Shown: in pieces, positions 61,700-64,000 of the stretch
How the letters are laid out: the number at the start of each line of letters is the position of its first letter
How positions within the stretch are numbered: position 1 is the stretch's first letter
Assembly: GCF_000383915.1 (NCBI RefSeq)
Contig: NZ_KB912942.1
Coordinates: 1,186,506-1,250,505 of the forward strand
DNA from: Amycolatopsis benzoatilytica AK 16/65
GTDB lineage: Bacteria > Actinomycetota > Actinomycetes > Mycobacteriales > Pseudonocardiaceae
Length of the DNA: 64,000 bases
Direction of reading: 5' to 3'
Notes under the pieces: generated by a model
Seen by the model: only the letters and a program-made list of their open reading frames with translations
Database searches by the model: none
Told to the model about the DNA's origin: nothing
Program-made: the position numbers and the translations under genes

Positions 61700-64000
61700 G
61701 TGACGGAACCGGCCGACGCCGTCGACCAGCTGCGGGAAGACTGGAAACTGGACGAGGCGGAAGAACTCGGCCGGCGGGCGGTGACGGAGCAGCCGGGAGA
61801 CCCGGCCCGGTGGATCGCGCTCGGGCGGGTGCAGCTGGAGCAGTACCGGCGGAAAGAGGCGCTGGAGTCCTTCAGCCGCGCGGCGGGGTCCGGGCTGGGA
61901 GTGGCCTGGCAGGTCGCTGCGCTGAGCCGGTTGCGGCGATACGACGAAGCGGACGGGGCCGCGGCGGGCGGCCTGGAACGCTTCCCCGGCAGCGCGGACC
62001 TCTTGCTCGCCCGCGCGCGGATCCGTTTCGATCAGGACGACTGGGCGGCCGGGCTGCCGTTCCTGGAAGAGGCGCTGGCGTCCGAACCGGGGCACCTGGA
62101 CGCGGCGCGCTGGCGAGTGATGGCGCTGGCGACCCTGGGCCGGTTCGACGACGCGGAAGCCGCCGGCCAGCTGATGATCGACCGGCACCCGGATCATCCG
62201 GATCCGCTCACGACGATGGCCTGGGCGGAGGACGAGCGGGAGCGCTACGACGAGGCACTGGGGTGGGCCGAGCGCGCGCTGGCGGTCGATCCTCGCAACG
62301 AGTGGGCGCTCCGGTCCAGGGTGCGCGAGCTGTGGTGCCTGGAACGGTACGACGATGCGATGGCGGCCGGTCTGGCGGCGATCGAGCTGCTTCCCCGAGG
62401 CCCGCGGCTTCTTCGCGAACTGGGCTGGGTCGAGAACGTCCGGGAACACTACGAGGAGTCGCTCGGGTGGTTCGAAAAGGCCCGGGAAATCGCTCCCCGA
62501 GACGGTCGGCTGCTGCGGGACCAATCGATGGCGCTGGCACTGCTGGACCGGTTCGCCGAGGCGGAAGCGGTGCTGGCGGAAGCGCGTGAAATCCGGCCGG
62601 ACGATCCGGTGATTCTGGTGCAGTGCGGCCTGATCGCGGAAGCTCAGGCGCATTACGAGGACGCGGTCGGGTGGTTCGAACATGCGTTGGCCGTCGACCC
62701 GCGGGACGTGGACGCGTTGCGGTGGCGCCTGCGGACGTTGCGAAGCCTGAAGCGATATCCAGAGGCCGAGGCGGCCGCTCGGGAAGCGGTCGAACGGCGT
62801 CCACGCGACGTGGAGTGCCTCGTGTTGGCCGGCGAGGTGTACGAAGACCAGTTCAACTTCGAGGCTGCGCTGAGCTGGGCCGAGCGTGCGCTCGCCCTGG
62901 ACCCGAAGAGTTACGACGGCCTGGTCAACCGGACGTTCGCACTCCGCCGGCTGCGCCGCTTCGAGGAATCCGCCGCGACCGCGCGGGAAGCCGCCGCGCT
63001 CCATCCGGAAGAACCGATTTTCCGCGTCCACGCGGGCTGGGCGGCGGCGGATCTGCGCCAGCATCAGCAAGCGATCGAATGGTATGACCGGGCATTGGAG
63101 CTGGACCCGGCTTTCCGGCCAGCGCTGCAAGCGAAGATCTTCGCACTGCGCGTGTTGCGCAGGTTCGACGAAGCCGACACGGTCGTGAACCACGCGATCG
63201 ACCTGCTCCCCGGCGACGCGAGCCTGCTGGTCTACCGGGGCTGGAACCACGACGACCGGGGCGAGCGCGACAAAGCGCTGGATTCGTTCCGGCAGGCGAC
63301 GGACCTCGATCCCGCAGAACCCTGGGCGTGGCAGTCACGGATCGCCCTGCTGGTCTCGATGCGGCGGTTCGACGAGGCGGAAGCCGTCTTCGAGGAAGCG
63401 GTCCGGCACTGCCCGGACGAACCGAATCTGCCGATGGAGCGGGTCGCGCTGGAACTTGCCCGGTACCGGTACGCGGAGGCGCTGGTCTGGTGCGACCGGG
63501 CGCTGGAGCTCGATCCGGTGCACGCGGAAGCGCTGGAAAAACGCGTGCGAGTGCTACGCCGGCTGCGAAGGTTCGAGGAGGCCGAAGCGGCGGCGCACGA
63601 AGCGGTCGGTCGCCGTCCGGACGAGCCGGATTTGCTGGTGGAACAGGCTTCGTTGTACGAAAGCCAGTGGCGGCTGGAAGAGGCGCTGGTTTGCCTCGGG
63701 CGGGCGCTGGAGATCGATCCGGTGCACGAGTGGGCGTTGCGGTCCCAGTCGAGCGTCTATTCCCGGATGAGGCGCTTCGACGAGGCGAAGGCGTGCACCC
63801 AAACGGTTCTTCGCCGCCAGCCGGATCACCTGCTCGCGTTGGTGCAGATGGCGTTGCTCAGCCGCAGCCAGTCCGGTGCCGAAAAGTCGCTGGAATGGTT
63901 CGACCGCGTGCTGGCGATCGACCCGAGGGACGCCACGGCGCTGGAGTGCCGGGCGACGGCGTTCCGGGAGCTGCGGCGGTTCGACGAAGCCCGGGCCGCG
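61700..64000 (+). CDS. Long TPR-repeat protein, open at the right edge
   Basis: From a GTG at 61700 (GGGAGGA upstream) the frame is open to the window end, at least 767 codons. It is built almost only of ~34-residue TPR-like repeats (for example RYDEALGWAERALAVDPRN, HYEDAVGWFEHALAVDPRD, RFDEADTVVNHAIDLLPGD). No signal peptide or enzyme domain is visible in this part. The C-terminus may hold another domain. TPRs form protein-binding superhelices; the role is unknown. Confidence 0.85.
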   Translation, partial: MTEPADAVDQLREDWKLDEAEELGRRAVTEQPGDPARWIALGRVQLEQYRRKEALESFSRAAGSGLGVAWQVAALSRLRRYDEADGAAAGGLERFPGSADLLLARARIRFDQDDWAAGLPFLEEALASEPGHLDAARWRVMALATLGRFDDAEAAGQLMIDRHPDHPDPLTTMAWAEDERERYDEALGWAERALAVDPRNEWALRSRVRELWCLERYDDAMAAGLAAIELLPRGPRLLRELGWVENVREHYEESLGWFEKAREIAPRDGRLLRDQSMALALLDRFAEAEAVLAEAREIRPDDPVILVQCGLIAEAQAHYEDAVGWFEHALAVDPRDVDALRWRLRTLRSLKRYPEAEAAAREAVERRPRDVECLVLAGEVYEDQFNFEAALSWAERALALDPKSYDGLVNRTFALRRLRRFEESAATAREAAALHPEEPIFRVHAGWAAADLRQHQQAIEWYDRALELDPAFRPALQAKIFALRVLRRFDEADTVVNHAIDLLPGDASLLVYRGWNHDDRGERDKALDSFRQATDLDPAEPWAWQSRIALLVSMRRFDEAEAVFEEAVRHCPDEPNLPMERVALELARYRYAEALVWCDRALELDPVHAEALEKRVRVLRRLRRFEEAEAAAHEAVGRRPDEPDLLVEQASLYESQWRLEEALVCLGRALEIDPVHEWALRSQSSVYSRMRRFDEAKACTQTVLRRQPDHLLALVQMALLSRSQSGAEKSLEWFDRVLAIDPRDATALECRATAFRELRRFDEARAA

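Noticed and set aside
61160..63250. 696-codon minus-strand frame at the right end
   Set aside because: Spans lysG and the TPR gene in antisense and has no start signals; the plus-strand TPR frame is clearly coding.

Overview
The window comes from a very GC-rich actinobacterium of the Pseudonocardiaceae type, most likely Amycolatopsis. This is inferred from strong G/C third-position bias, many GTG starts, ATGA/GTGA gene overlaps, an SsgA-like sporulation protein, XRE/DUF5753 and DUF6879 regulators, a mycothiol-type DinB protein, and a 30-bp intergenic repeat family whose copies can be read as SLKGPFTD-like decapeptides.

Positions 1 to about 21,160 are the right part of an integrated siphovirus-type prophage. 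The first gene (portal fused to a MuF-like head protein) is cut by the window edge. It is followed by the prohead protease, major capsid protein, small head/neck genes, tail tube, tail assembly chaperone with a probable -1 frameshift extension, tape measure, minor tail/receptor proteins, two holin-like membrane proteins and a DUF1906 lysin, ending in a strong hairpin terminator (16,975-17,015). Then comes an accessory/regulatory arm: four small minus-strand genes (HTH, zinc ribbon, two small unknowns), a divergent plus-strand triad (small protein, DUF6879, XRE-DUF5753) and three small minus-strand genes. The prophage ends inside a DHA2-type MFS transporter gene, which has lost its C-terminus. 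No integrase is visible; it must lie left of the window or be absent.

Positions 21,160 to 64,000 are host chromosome. In order: DUF1015; an ATP-dependent DNA ligase (LigC-like) overlapping a LigD-type polymerase/primase; a zinc-cluster small protein; a COG0523 metallochaperone GTPase; a flavodoxin; an antibiotic-monooxygenase-fold protein with paired palindromic operators; an MFS carboxylate-type transporter; a PadR regulator with a very large glycine/proline/histidine/tryptophan and collagen-like N-terminal extension; DnaE; a DinB protein; a single-chain 1819-aa acyl-CoA carboxylase; SsgA-like protein; glycosyltransferase; flippase-like membrane protein; lipoprotein carboxylesterase; mycothiol-type DinB; MetH preceded by a SAH riboswitch; divergent MarR/glutamate-synthase-like pair around a palindrome; STAS anti-anti-sigma and HATPase anti-sigma pair; acyl-CoA/benzoate-CoA-type ligase; class A penicillin-binding protein; a MarR-ABC ATPase-permease operon; LysE/LysG pair; and a long TPR protein that runs off the right edge.

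The most unusual items are the prophage junction inside a transporter gene, the 30-bp palindromic/tandem intergenic repeat family (six sites), the collagen-like PadR fusion, the eukaryote-like single-chain carboxylase, the SAH riboswitch in front of metH, and several palindromic operators beside regulators. All functional calls rest on reading motifs by eye; no database search was done.
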